NCBI GenBank assembly: GCA_013398295.1 | Contig: VZSF01003260.1 | Coordinates: 942,580 to 1,006,579 of the forward strand | DNA length: 64,000 nt | Origin: Chionis minor | Taxonomy: Eukaryota > Chordata > Aves > Charadriiformes > Chionididae | Reading direction: 5' to 3' | Shown: positions 12,307-23,399 of the stretch, piece by piece | Numbering within the stretch: position 1 is the stretch's first letter | Layout of the letters: each line of letters begins with the position of its first letter | Position numbers and translations under genes: made by a program | Notes under the pieces: generated by a model | Seen by the model: the letters and a program-made list of their open reading frames with translations, nothing else | What the model was told of the DNA's origin: nothing | Databases searched by the model: none

Positions 12307-13585
12307 ATGGAGAAGGGCCCCTTCTCGGTGGAGTGGCTGGCCCAGAGCAGCCGCGGCGCGGCCCCGCCCGGAGGCCCCGGCGGCCGGGAGAGCCCGGCGG
12401 ACCTCGGTGAGTGCCGCCTCTCCTCGCAGGCGGGTCGCGCGGCGGGGCCGTTGGGCCAACGGTCGCCGCACGTGCGGCCGCTGCCGACNNNNNNNNNNNN
12501 NNNNNNNNNNNNNNNNNNNNNNNNNNNNNNNNNNNNNNNNNNNNNNNNNNNNNNNNNNNNNNNNNNNNNNNNNNNNCCCCCGGGGGGAGACGGGCCTCGC
12601 AGCCCTCCGGAGAACCGCGGGGGCGGGCAGAGGAGAGGAGAGGCGCCCGCCTGCGCCTCGTCATCCTCGGTGGGTGTCAGCCCTGTCAGCCTTATCCCGC
12701 TGGCGGAGAACAAGGCTGAGCGAGCGCACAGCCCTGCCCCCTGTCTTAAACAGCACGGAAATGGGAAACGGTGAATACAAACTTAAAAAAGTGGAAGCTC
12801 ATCGTAGGTAAAAATACTTGCGCAATCACTGGGATTTCCGTTTTCAGTCTAATTCTTCCTTCAAATGCTGTCTTTACTTGCTAGTGTCGCAGGGTTTCTC
12901 CCGGAACAGAACTACCCCTACCCAGCCCTTTTAATCCCAACGCCTTGAGTTATGCTCCCGGTCCAAATCTTATCCCTGAGTAACTGGCTCCTCGCGCAGC
13001 GTGGGGGTGTCACATCTTGATTCCCCCTCACACTAGACAATTACTCCACACTGAATATAGATCGATGTTATTAGCCCTAAAATTTTATAACTTAATACAT
13101 GCTGTTACTCAGATAATAAGTCTGACTTCAGGATACATTACTATATGGAAAAGAGGCAAGTGGATTGGTTCTTGACTCTTTTTCTTTTTTTTTTGTTTTT
13201 CTCTTATCCTCAGATAAAAACCTGGTTTCAGAATCGTCGCATGAAGTTTAAACGTCAGACTCAAGATGCCAGGGTGGAAGCTCTTTTCTCAGGCTTATTT
13301 TTGCCGTATCATTGTTACCCAGATGTTGGTACCTCCAGCTATTCTCAGGGGATGGACACCAAGGTCTCTTCTACCTCTGCTGTTTCCCTCCACCCAGCTG
13401 TGCCAAGCCCTGCCTTGTTGTTGCCTTCCGTTCCAGCTCAGTCCCTTCAACCAGTGCTGCCAAGTCCAGCTTTACTGTTGCCTCCCAGCCCAGGATTATG
13501 TTGTTACTCCTCTGTAATTCCACCAATGACTATAACTGATGACCATAAAAGACCGAGGTTCCAGCCGTATCTTCCTTCCTGTTAA
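12307..13585 (+). CDS. VENTX-like homeobox gene 1 (homeobox exon missing at gap)
   Basis: Vent-family homeobox transcription factor; relatives act in the nucleus as BMP-responsive repressors in early patterning. Exon 1 (12307-12406) starts at ATG and encodes MEKGPFSVEWLAQSS then a Gly/Pro-rich stretch; it ends in phase 1 at GTGAGT. Exon 3 (13214-13585), after a T-rich tract and CAG, opens with IKTWFQNRRMKFKRQ, i.e. homeodomain helix 3 with the Vent-typical Thr47, then a 124-codon segment to TAA including a Pro/Leu-rich tail. That tail repeats PSPALLLP about 19 residues apart. Exon 2, which should carry helices 1-2, is not found. The 88-N gap at 12489-12576 lies where it belongs, but the gene 2 and 3 equivalents are 221-233 bp, so the gap is mis-sized or the exon is lost. 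FSVEWL[AS]QSS is shared with gene 3. Either an intact gene cut by the assembly, or a pseudogene. Confidence 0.75.
12489..12576. other. assembly gap (88 N)
   Basis: Undetermined bases in a very GC-rich stretch between exons 1 and 3 of VENTX-like gene 1; the expected site of its exon 2. Confidence 0.98.
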
Positions 13586-15980
13586 AAATGCCAAAGACTA
13601 TCTGTAATATAAATAAGAACTGCCAGATATCTCTAAAAGTAATTATTTAACTTATTTTGTTATATTAAATCGATTAATGATTCAATTTTATTATTTAAAT
13701 CAAATCTGGGGGTTTATGTTAAAGGAGAAAAGAATTTGCCTGTATTAGAGAAGTAATACTGAAGGTGGAAGTGGAGGACTTGAAGCTTCCCTTATTCCTA
13801 CAGCCTTCACTATGCTGTATTGAAACTTCTATGTAAATATTCCTATCCAAAAGTTTGTTTTCTTGAAAACAATCTATAATCATGTGATTATCCCCACTGA
13901 AAATGGGGCTACTCTTTACACTTCAATTTACATAGTAATTATGTCATGTAATAGATAAGTGTTAAAAACTTTGACTGTTCTATTTGAGCCTTTAAAGAGA
14001 GGTGAGGAATTAATTGACAAGCATGTATTTTGATGCCAATGACAAACATACTTGTAATTTAAATCTGCTGATGAAAACATTGGAGTTGTTCACACATTCA
14101 GGTCTCCTGAGACGCTTGAATGAAAATGTTCCAGTTTTTACTTCTAAAGTTTCGGCTGCAACTTAGCAGCCTCACTAACTTTAAACTGCAGGGTTCTGTT
14201 AGGCTTGCTATCAGGAGCCCTCAGGGCCATTCCTAAAAATCCCAAAGCAAGCTTTATGGAAAGGGCAAAGTTGAGCCTTTAGGGAATTGGGGAATAATGA
14301 GAAACAAAAGATCTTGCATCAGCATAAAGCAATTGCCATAGGAGTGATTGCATCTCCTCCCCCCGACCATCCTAACCTGCTTGCCAGGTGAGGGTTAGAC
14401 TACTTTGCAATTGTCAAGAGAAAGAAAAACTAAACAAAACCCCCCTGCTATGTAGAGATCACGCATAAGAAAAAAAAAAAAAAAGTTGACAAACAGGGCC
14501 TGCAACAGCTTTGTGCTGTGCTTTCGCTTCTTCTCTCTCCCCTCCCGTTAACGGTGCTGTTGTGGGGCTAAGGAGAGCAAAGGTGAAATCAGCCTTTGGT
14601 AGACAACAGAGATATTGAGATACAGGAGGATGGATACTTCCATCCAAATTCCCGTGTCTAATCTCCCATCTAATTGTAACCTCTGATGGAAAAAGAAATC
14701 CCATAGCCGGGTTATCTCTGAACCTCTCGAGCACTCCTAACCTTTCCTATCTGGGCGGGTGGGGGAGATTCATGAAGGAATTTTCTCCCACCACACATCA
14801 ATGCCACACCAGGACAGCACCGCTCAGAGATGCAGCTAGGCAGCTGAGGGGACAACATGTGCATTTTTCAGTCATTTTGAGTGCAGAATATACAACACCA
14901 GGCAGATGCAGCATGACTATTAATGAACAGTCAGCCTGTAACTCCACACCTCGCTTCCCCCAACTACCAGCAAGTTTACTTCCAATACCTCAACCTGGAT
15001 TCTCTTGGAGTTGAGATTGCATCTGATTTGGAACAGCATAATTGGTGAAAATTCCCTTTTCCCCTTTCAAGTCATCCTTTCTCAAGTGAGAAGCCCCTAG
15101 GCTATTAAATAGAAACTCCTGATGGCTCAGTGGAAAATTTAGACTACAATGGAGCAATCAACTTAGTTTCTAGTGCATTTAGAAGACCTTAAAGGAACTC
15201 CATTAAACTCTAAAAGATCAAGAAATAGTGTTGACCAAGTTCTTTCAGGGAGAGTGAAAACTCACCCCAGGAAGAACTAAAAAAACCCAACAAATTTTAA
15301 AATTACTAAAGCAAAATCTTGAGCTACTCCCTTTAAATGTTTATGCTAAAGGATTCGATTTACTAAAAAAAAAAAAAAAAACCAAAAAACCCCCCAAACC
15401 TAAAACCCAAAACAAACCCACTAAACCACAAAAACCCAATTCAAAATGTATAATTATCATGGGCATTTAACGGTGAATCAAGGGCCAAATTTACAGGTTA
15501 AAATTTAGATATATGGCTACAAACCAATTATGCTCTCAAATTTGTTACCAACTATTTTTTGGGGGGTAATTGTAAAACTTTAAAATTCCATACTAAATGC
15601 TTGAACTGTTTAATTTCTATTTAAAGACACACCAAATTAATTAACATTTGTGATTAACACAGCTGCTACTTTGAGGTCAAAGATAGGACTGGGAATGCAA
15701 AGCAGTAAGTTGATTAATATTCAGAAGAGAAACTCACCAACAGTTTATCCTTCCTCCTGGAGGATGCACTTAGCCAAAAGCACAGTGCAATGCAACAGTT
15801 GAGGTCCAGGCTCCCAAGCACACTCAACAACACAGAGAATATAAGCCAGCATGAGTGTAGGGAAGTCAGGTGAAGTGTATTAAAACATCTAAATCCTTCC
15901 CCATTACCAGAAATCGGGGTTCAGGTGACCATGGCATTTACACAGCACAAGTGCAACCTTTATAGAGTTGGCACATATAA
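13586..15980. other. 3' side of gene 1 and convergent intergenic DNA
   Basis: ATTAAA at 13665-13670 is a possible poly(A) signal for gene 1, about 80 bp after its stop. The rest is AT-rich with an A/C-rich tract at about 15365-15440. No exon is recognised. Confidence 0.4.
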
Positions 15981-15992
15981 CTCTGTTGAGAT

Positions 15993-15998
15993 TTTATT
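15993..15998 (-). terminator. candidate poly(A) signal of VENTX-like gene 2
   Basis: AATAAA on the minus strand about 436 bp downstream of the stop codon at 16434. It is a clear hexamer in the right direction; actual use cannot be judged from sequence. Confidence 0.35.
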
Positions 15999-16433
15999 TT
16001 ATATATACAGAAAACTGGGGGTCAGTTTGTGGGATTTTGGTTTTGTTGTTTTAACATGCCCGTTTCAGACTAAACTTAGTATCTTTTCCCCACAACATGG
16101 GAAATTCGGGAAAAGCAAGCTTGTGCTACTACTTTTCTTCCTCCAGCTCCCTTTCAGCAGCTTCCTTTCAGTCTACTACCTTTTGAATGAAGGTAGTGGA
16201 CTACCAATATTAATTTAAAAAATTAATAGCCTATCAAACAGAAGATTAATGAGTGGCATCACATCCAATAAATTTTAATAACAATTCGTAAAAATATAAA
16301 ATTATTCATTTTGACATTTAAGTTAAAATAATAAACACATACTCTTCTAAATCAGACAAGAGAGTCTGAGCACGAAATAATACATTACAGCATACAACAG
16401 TTCTCCCCTTTGCCTGCCCCTTTTCTTCCACCC

Positions 16434-17946
16434 CTATAACGCGTAGACAGGGTGGCATTGCTTGTCCATTTTGTTTTGGATAACCGGATGGAAAGAAGGA
16501 TGAGGAAGGAAGCGCTGATCGTAGTAGGGCAGCTCATTTGCCACGAAGCGGTAGGTGCTTTGCGAGGCGTCGTATCTGGGCAAGGAGAAGCTGAACTGCA
16601 CGGCAGGCAGCGGGGTGAAAGGCAGGAGTCTCTGGGGCTGCGGGGCAAAGGGGGAGTAGGGGAGCCCGTCCGGAAAGAGGGCTGGTGGGGTCCCCGGGGG
16701 GTAGCTGTAGAGCGGGGCAGGAGACACGAGGCTGTGCTGGTGGTCCTGTATCTGCCTCTTCAGTTTCATCCTCCGGTTCTGAAACCAGGTCTTGATCTGA
16801 GCAACAAAAAGAAGGGGGTGGGGGAGACAAATCAGGAACTTTGCTTAAAAATAAAGTGCAGGCTATAACCAACTGTGTCTCATCTGCCTTTGCCATTTTG
16901 CTCCGCTTGAACCGACACAGGTGGACTGCTGCTGTCGCCCTAGTTAACCCAAGGGAGAGGATCTGGGGGGTGTAAATGGCGTCCGCGTTCAGCGGTTTAG
17001 ATTAATCACTCTGAGTCTTTAAGACCATATACAAGTCTTTGACACCATTCCGCTTTGCAAAATCTATGCAGATCGCTGTACATCAAGGACAAGCAGTTTA
17101 CCTTATTAAAAAATAAAGGAACCTTGATACCTTCTTGCCCAGTAGAAAGTGCCCCCAAGTTCTCCGAGTGTCGAATCGTTAATCCCCGAGGAATCCCACC
17201 ACCCTTCCCCCCGCCCCTGCTAAACCCAGCCGAAGGCCGCGATGGATGCCGATTCAGCGCAGGGATGGCCGATTCCTCCGGGACCCACCTGCATCTCCGA
17301 GAGCTGCAGGGCAGCCGCCAGCTTCCTGCGCTCCGAGGCCCCCAGGTACTTCTGGCGCTGGAAGGTCTTCTCCAGCCGGCAGACCTGCTCCGAGGTGAAG
17401 GCGGTCCGCGCCCGCCGCTGCCGCCCGCGGGTCCCGCCCGCCGCCGCGGCGCGCTCCCCGCCGGCGCTTTCGCTCTCGTAGCCCGAGGACTCGTCGGCGC
17501 TCAGCCAGCCGCCCTCGGGGGCTGCGGGGCGGGAGGGAAGGGGCGGCGGTGAGGCCTCTTTCCCCGGCTGGGGGGTGCCTCCGCCCCCCTCGTCCTGCCG
17601 GGCCGGTGCACCGACAGGAGCTGAAGTCCCGTGTATCGTCCCCCTCCCACCCCGTCCGCTCCCTTCTTCTCACCCCCGCCGCCCCGTCCTCTCCTCACCC
17701 ACCTGGCTCCGACGGGTACGGGCCGGTGGGCTCCCGGGGGCTGGCTCCGTCTCGGTCCCGCTCCGCCGCGCAGGGCTCGCTGTCGGCCGGCCGGCTCGGC
17801 CGCGGCGCCGCCCGTCGGGGCTCGGCTCTGCCCAGGAGGGGGCTGCTGCCGAGAGAGGTGGGGGCGCGGGGAGGGGGCGCGCAGCAGATGTGGGGCCTGA
17901 GCCCGTGGGGCTTGGTCTCTGCCAAAGGGAGCTCGGCCTGGCTCAT
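16434..17946 (-). CDS. VENTX-like homeobox gene 2, complete, 279 aa
   Basis: Homeobox transcription factor of the Vent group. Three exons join in frame: 17703-17946, 17289-17521 and 16434-16796 (840 nt with stop). Exon 1 begins MSQAELPLAETKPHG, is Pro/Arg-rich and lacks the FSVEWL motif of genes 1 and 3. Exon 2 has an acidic DESSGYESES patch, then the homeodomain beginning RARTAFTSEQVCRLEKTF; it ends SEMQ exactly at a GTGGGT donor. Exon 3 starts with ATCAAG, giving IKTWFQNRRMKLKRQ with Thr47. The tail is rich in Pro, Tyr and Phe and ends HPVYAL. The start was chosen because this ATG follows a TATA box by about 40 bp; the upstream in-frame ATG would lie above the TATA box. Genes 1 and 2 are convergent; genes 2 and 3 point the same way. 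The different N-terminus marks it as the most divergent paralog. Confidence 0.85.
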
Positions 17947-17983
17947 GGCGGAGAGGGGCTGGGGGACCGCCGGGCTCGGCCCG

Positions 17984-18064
17984 CTCTTATATGGGCGCTT
18001 CGGTCCCGGGCGGGCTCGTTTGCAAGCGTGAACCCACATCAAAGTGGGAATCGAGCAGAGATAA
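17984..18064 (-). promoter_or_regulatory. gene 2 promoter: TATA box, TCF/LEF-type and GATA-type sites
   Basis: Reading toward the gene there are AGATAA (shown as such on the + strand at 18059-18064), CATCAAAG (18037-18044; reverse complement CTTTGATG, a TCF/LEF core) and CATATAAGAG (17984-17993), then the ATG at 17946. The same three elements in the same order and similar spacing stand before gene 3. Wnt and GATA input to Vent promoters is biologically plausible; binding here is inferred. Confidence 0.6.
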
Positions 18065-18069
18065 CAGCT

Positions 18070-19075
18070 GCCAGCGAGGAGGGAAGTTCACACGTACGGC
18101 AAATGTCTAGAGCCCCTGGCTCCAGCGTGTCTGCGGGGCCGCGGAGACCCCCTTGAAGTGCAAACCTGCCCCTCTCCCCCGGAGGGCAGGGCACGGGCAG
18201 GCCCGGCCCCGCGAAGGGGCGTTTAAAGATACCGACGGGGCCGATAACGGGGCGGTTTTCCCCACTCCCTTTTCAGCCGCGGGCTCCCGCGTTACGCAGG
18301 TACCCGAAACCGGGAATGAGGGATAACGCGGGGCCTGCCAGCCCCCGCCGACGGGCGCTTCACCCTGGGGGAGCTGTGGAGACCGGCATCCCTGGGAAAA
18401 GCGGTGGGGGGCCGCTATGGAGAGAGAAGTCCCTATCGCCAGGGCTGAGCCCTCACCCCCGGGGACCACGGCCGGGCGGTGGGGTTAGCGGGGCCGTGGA
18501 CTCTCTCAGCTTGAACTTGGCGCCGTCTGTCTAGCCGGAAAACGCGACCGACCTCCCGAAGAGTTTAGCGATCAAAGCACTAAGCGAGCAGCAAAGCTCG
18601 CACCTCATCAGCTTTAAACTATCCTCAATCCACACGTCGCTTCCCGAGAAGGACGGTGCTCTTGTTATGCAGGGAGGACACCAAGACGCCTCCCAACAAA
18701 GTTTCGTTGGGGAAAGGGGCATCCCGACAGATCGGCCTTCTCCGGGCTTTTCTTGTGTCCAACCCGGCTTTTAGCCCCCCCCCAGTGAAAGAGACCGCAC
18801 GGACCACAACCCCCCTGGCAGTAGCTGTGCTTGTGTCACACACATTCTAACCCTCCATGCTCGGAAAGACCAGGGCAAGCCATCGCCATCCCTGTAACCG
18901 GGTGAATGCACTGACAGTACGTGGGTTCCACTGAATTCCTCGGGGTTCCCACCAGGATGCACAACTCAAAGGAATGGGGACCATAAACCCGGGTCTAATA
19001 GGGTGGGAGCTGGTTTCTTTCTAAGAACAGAGCAATAATCTCGGTTCCCAAACATAAGAATAGATAGGAGGATTG
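18070..19075. other. GC-rich upstream flank of gene 2
   Basis: The CpG-rich shoulder of the gene 2 promoter continues to about 18.6 kb, then base composition becomes ordinary. ORFs on both strands reflect GC content; none resembles a known protein. Confidence 0.45.
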
Positions 19076-19175
19076 TTTGGGGTTTTTTTTGTGGTTTCTT
19101 TTTGTTGGTTGGTTGGGTTTTTGTTTGTGTGAGGGGTTTTTGGGTTGGTTGGTTGGTTTGTTTTTGGGAAACAAA
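19075..19175. repeat. G/T-rich low-complexity tract
   Basis: About 100 bp of nearly pure G and T made of GGTTGG/TTTTTG units. It abuts the templated duplication and supplies one arm of a hairpin at the insertion point. Confidence 0.8.
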
Positions 19176-19179
19176 ACAC

Positions 19180-19420
19180 TCAAACAAGGGTAGGCCACCC
19201 GCTGTTCCCCAAAAAAACTAAGTGCTTGCACATTAATTTTAATAATTTCTGGATTTAATAATTATTTAATATGGCCCCACTTTTTTCTATAGCAAACACA
19301 CCACAGTACTCACTGTCTCCACTTTATTTCAGGTCAGCCATTTCTGAATAATCCCCCTGCATGGACAAATCCAGGTAAAGAAACTCAGGCTCCACCATGT
19401 ATAAATTCATACACAGCAAG
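19180..19420 (+). repeat. 241-bp dispersed direct repeat, copy 1 (inserted copy)
   Basis: Matches 20041-20281 end to end at an offset of 861 bp with three mismatches noticed. It is bracketed by a perfect 20-bp direct repeat (19156-19175 and 19422-19441) that looks like a target-site duplication, so this copy appears to be the insertion and 20041-20281 the source. The core is AT-rich with several TTAAT/TAATTA homeodomain-type cores. It lacks TG...CA ends, so an LTR is unlikely. Confidence 0.85.
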
Positions 19421-20040
19421 AGTTTGTTTTTGGGAAACAAACCAACCCAAGCCAAACCAAGTGCCCTCCAAACTCCTCAATTAATAATGAAAAATCAGGG
19501 GAGAAAGTCATATTCGTGCGACCCATTTTCATCGTTTCAAGCATTCCCGTAACTCGATGGCCACCGGAATGGGTCATTATCGACCCCTCCCACCCCCAAG
19601 GGCCACACCGACTTGTCCCAGCTCTGTCCCCAGGGGAGCGATAAAGCCCGGGCACTAGAGCAATGGGAACACCTTACCAAGCCTACAGAGACGCTGGATT
19701 CCTCCTGAACTTCTCTTGCAACACCAGCCCCAAGGGCAGGGATGGGAGAGCTTTGCACTGGCCTTGGCACAGCCCTGATAGAGAGATCGGGCTGCTCCTC
19801 GTGGGGTGCTGGGCACAGCCACTAACGGAGGTTCAGTTACTGCTGGCACAAAACTGTCCTTTTGGCCGATAGGCATAAGCCGGTGCAAACACCCAAGCAG
19901 GTGAACACCGAGCTGGAGACCACACTCCCTCCCTGGGTCAGAAACACACACCCATGTGCGCCGCTGACCCACCCAAACAGGGTGCCCCACCGTAACAGGG
20001 GAGCATTTAAACCCCATAGCACTTCCTAGACACATTTCAT

Positions 20041-20281
20041 TCAAACAAGGGTAGGCCACCCGCTGTTCCCCAAAAAAGCTAAGTGCTTGCACATTAATTT
20101 TAATAATTTCTGGATTTAATAATTATTTAATATGGTCCCACTTTTTTCTGTAGCAAACACACCACAGTACTCACTGTCTCCACTTTATTTCAGGTCAGCC
20201 ATTTCTGAATAATCCCCCTGCATGGACAAATCCAGGTAAAGAAACTCAGGCTCCACCATGTATAAATTCATACACAGCAAG
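20041..20281 (+). repeat. 241-bp dispersed direct repeat, copy 2 (probable source)
   Basis: Partner of 19180-19420, about 99% identical. Neither edge carries a flanking direct repeat, so this is the likelier ancestral location. Confidence 0.85.
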
Positions 20282-22560
20282 TTGTTCCTTGAAATGCGTT
20301 GCATACTATCTGCAGAGCCTGACTGCCTTGCCAAAACCAAGTTTGAAGGTAACACCTGAAGACCACTGGGATTCAGGAGCTCCTAAGCTGACCACACACT
20401 TGCCCAGCAAGCAGTGTACCGCCCCACCACCCTCACCCCCAGGGCAGCCTCCCCCTGGGTTCTCCAGCAGATGAAACCTATGCCAAGCCAGGCAGTCCTG
20501 TGTCTCCCCGTGCCTCACAGTCCCCCCACCCGGGCACAGAGTGACATCCAGGGTTTACCACCTAGTGAGGAACACTTCATCCCTACTGCCAGAATTAAAC
20601 CAGGCATGACATGACTATTCAGTGCCGTGCCCAAAGAGACCAGAATGTGCATTTACATTTATACATGTGTCTTATAGAGGGAAACTCTTTGTACGCCTGA
20701 ACTGCTGCTGCCATTCCCTTGTCATAACACGGAGTATGCAGGGATACAGCTGGCCCATCCCACAGTTTGCTGAAAGTCAATGGAAACTGACTTTTTAAAA
20801 AATTTCATTAGCATCCCATCTGAATTGCCTGTCAAACAAGGTGTTTATCCAACATGGTTGGGGTCCCCAACCATGGGATTCCCCCCCTCCCAGATGAACA
20901 TATCTGCATCTGTGGACCACAAAACCCTGGAACAGATGGGGAAAGGGTGGGAGGTGTTATGTGGCTATTGCAGCTCCCATCAGAAAGAGGTGGCAGCTTG
21001 GGAAACTTGAAAACTTTGATGACCCTGGGTGGATAGAGGCTCTGTAGCTGCAGTTAAATCCTCCCCTCACCTTGCAGAAACACAGTGCTTAAAGGAGACA
21101 CAAATTTACTTCCACTCAATTCTTTTGTATCACTTGAAACTTTGGTATTATTCAATTGACGCATAATCACAATCAAAAAGAAATTGAGCTTTTGGGGAAA
21201 TTAATGTCTTTTCATGTAGAATTCTGTATACCCAGAAATTGGTGATACTGTAGTATCTTGGAAAATACACATATTTTTTGTAAATTATTTATATTAAGAA
21301 CATAGTGGACTAATTTCTCCAAATCATATTTCAAAATATTTATTGTTCTGCATTTTCATGTAAGCCTTCCAACCATAAGAAACATGCTTGCTTCAAGAAA
21401 TTTACCGATAACTTACGTGCACTTGTAACTCAGTATGACACCCTGAAATTTAGGTGCAGTGTTTAATGCCAGGATGTGAGAATCACAGCTAAGGTCATCA
21501 GGACAAAGTGCTCTTTCCATGTAAACTCTTCGAGACTTCTAGGGACAAATAGAAGATTAATCTCACTGGTACACAATGGGATTATTTCTTTTGGGGCTTT
21601 GTGCATGCACACAAAGTATAAACTCATGAGAAAAGGCAGGACTGTAGCAGCTCTACATACATGAAGATGTTGGGGGGACGGACCAGCCCATTATCCAGGC
21701 TGCAACGTTTCTTTCACCTGTTACTAGAAGCTCACCCTTTACTACAACCTCAAATACTTGTACTCCCTAAGAAGACTGGTGGTGTGCCAAGTCCTTCAAC
21801 ACATCATCACACCTGGTTTTGTGTGACGGTGTAAGAAGAAAAAAAAAAAAGGCCACAAACTAGAAAAGCTACGAATGATCCTTTTCAATAAAAAAAATTT
21901 CTAGCATAATTGGGCAAATCTTCAGGTTCCAAACTTTCCTTCTACTAGCAATGTTTGTAAGAAGCAATCAGTGAAAAAGCAGCATACTGAGCAAATTACC
22001 ATAGCATTTATCATAGATTAAGAGTTGATGTCACCAGACCTAGAGGCCTACTGGGCTACCGAGTTACTGACTCCATCATAGGCAGATCTCATCCAGCTTT
22101 CTGAAAAGCCCAGGTATTTCAAAGCCTTCTCGACAAAACTGGTGAAGTGGGGACGATAAGAGGATGCAGCGAGAACAACTAGGATGACACCTCACCCTCC
22201 GGGGGTGTAAAAGAAAACCAGAGACACCGAAACAACCCAAAAAACCCCACCACAATCACAAAAAACCAAACCCCAACAACACACCCAACCCCCCTACTAT
22301 GTTTAGCTGCACAAACAGGCAGCAGGTTTTTAGGAGAGAGTCTGCGGCAGCTCCGCAGAGGTGAGCAAGCGGGCTGACTGCAGGGAAAGAGGTTGACATT
22401 GCTGGAAGTGCAGGCAAGATGGAATCTTGCCCTTCTCCAGCCAGAAAAGGAGGGAGTGCGGGGAGCGGGGGGGAGGGCTCCCTGCCGCGGGGGCGGCCCC
22501 CTGCCCGCGGCCGGTGGGACAATTGATCGCTGTTTGTACCCTCCGCTGCTCCCCTTTGGA
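20282..22560. other. intergenic DNA, no gene seen
   Basis: Mixed-composition DNA between genes 2 and 3 with short ORFs only, and an A/C-rich tract at about 22225-22295. No exon or transposon recognised. Confidence 0.45.
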
Positions 22561-22579
22561 AATGCTAACGAGGTTATTC

Positions 22580-22652
22580 AGCGCCTCCTTTGATGTCCTG
22601 ATAGGTGCTATTAGATAGTCAATTAGGCATCAAGGCGATCGATTGTTTCGGA
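22580..22652. promoter_or_regulatory. candidate regulatory element with inverted TCF-like sites
   Basis: CTTTGATG (22588-22595) faces an inverted CATCAAGG (22628-22635). Between them lie a GATAG, an ATTAGATAG and a CAATTAGG (22620-22627). The mix of TCF, GATA and homeodomain-type cores is the one found in the promoters of genes 2 and 3. Inferred from motifs only. Confidence 0.4.
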
Positions 22653-23275
22653 GTGGATGCGCCGGTGTTTGAAATAGCCGCGAACACTGACAGGGCCATC
22701 GCCCCGTGGCTCCCCCGCCCGCGGGAACAATGCGGGCAAGGACACCATCGGTGACAAACGCCACTGACTCACCCGGCGGCGCGGCACCCTCGTCCCTCCC
22801 GGCTCACACGCCGCAAGCTCAGATACTCCCCGTCAGCAGCTGCGGGAGCAAACACGTGCTTTGCACGAAAACCAGTTTATCGGGGGAAATCTCATTCAGT
22901 TCTTTGCGCAACTGCTGGACAAAGCGCCTAGATAAGCGAAGTACGAGACGGCTGGAAACAAAATAGTGCTTGAATTCCCATACGCACCATCGCCACGTCG
23001 CCTGAGGACTTCTGACACCTCCTCAAGTTGTTCAGAATTGCCCAGGCAGAATAACGAAGCACTAAAACAAGAGTTAAAGCACTTAACCTACCTGAATTTG
23101 TATCAAAGAGCTGCCCGGATTAGCTCCCTACCAAATACCATTGGAAGATAACACTAAGTCGAGGCCTAGAGACAGCTATAAATGAAAAGGAGTAAAGTCT
23201 GAACAAGGAACGAGTCGAGACCAAGAGATCTCTCCTCTTTCTTTCTGGCCCCGCTTCGGTGGGATTTATGAAGTT

Positions 23276-23328
23276 AATTGTCATCTAATTGCGTATCAAA
23301 GAAAGAGATAATGGGTAGCAATTAGATG
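23276..23328. promoter_or_regulatory. candidate element repeating the VENTX promoter motif set
   Basis: In about 50 bp: TAATTG, TCATCTAATTG (23281-23291), ATCAAAG (23295-23301), AGATAA (23306-23311) and CAATTAGATG (23319-23328). The gene 3 promoter has CATCAAAG, AGATAA and TCATCTAATTG in one 32-bp run. No TATA box or exon follows. It may be a shared enhancer, an autoregulatory site bound by Vent proteins, or the remnant promoter of a lost paralog. Confidence 0.5.
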
Positions 23329-23399
23329 TAATGGCCTGCCAGTACGAGATCTCTCCCGATTAGCACACAACGCCGAATAACTTCACCTGGTTTGTAAAG

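Noticed and set aside
19180..20281. Pair of 241-bp repeats as retroviral LTRs
   Set aside because: No TG...CA ends, no primer-binding site, no coding sequence between them, and only one copy has flanking direct repeats.
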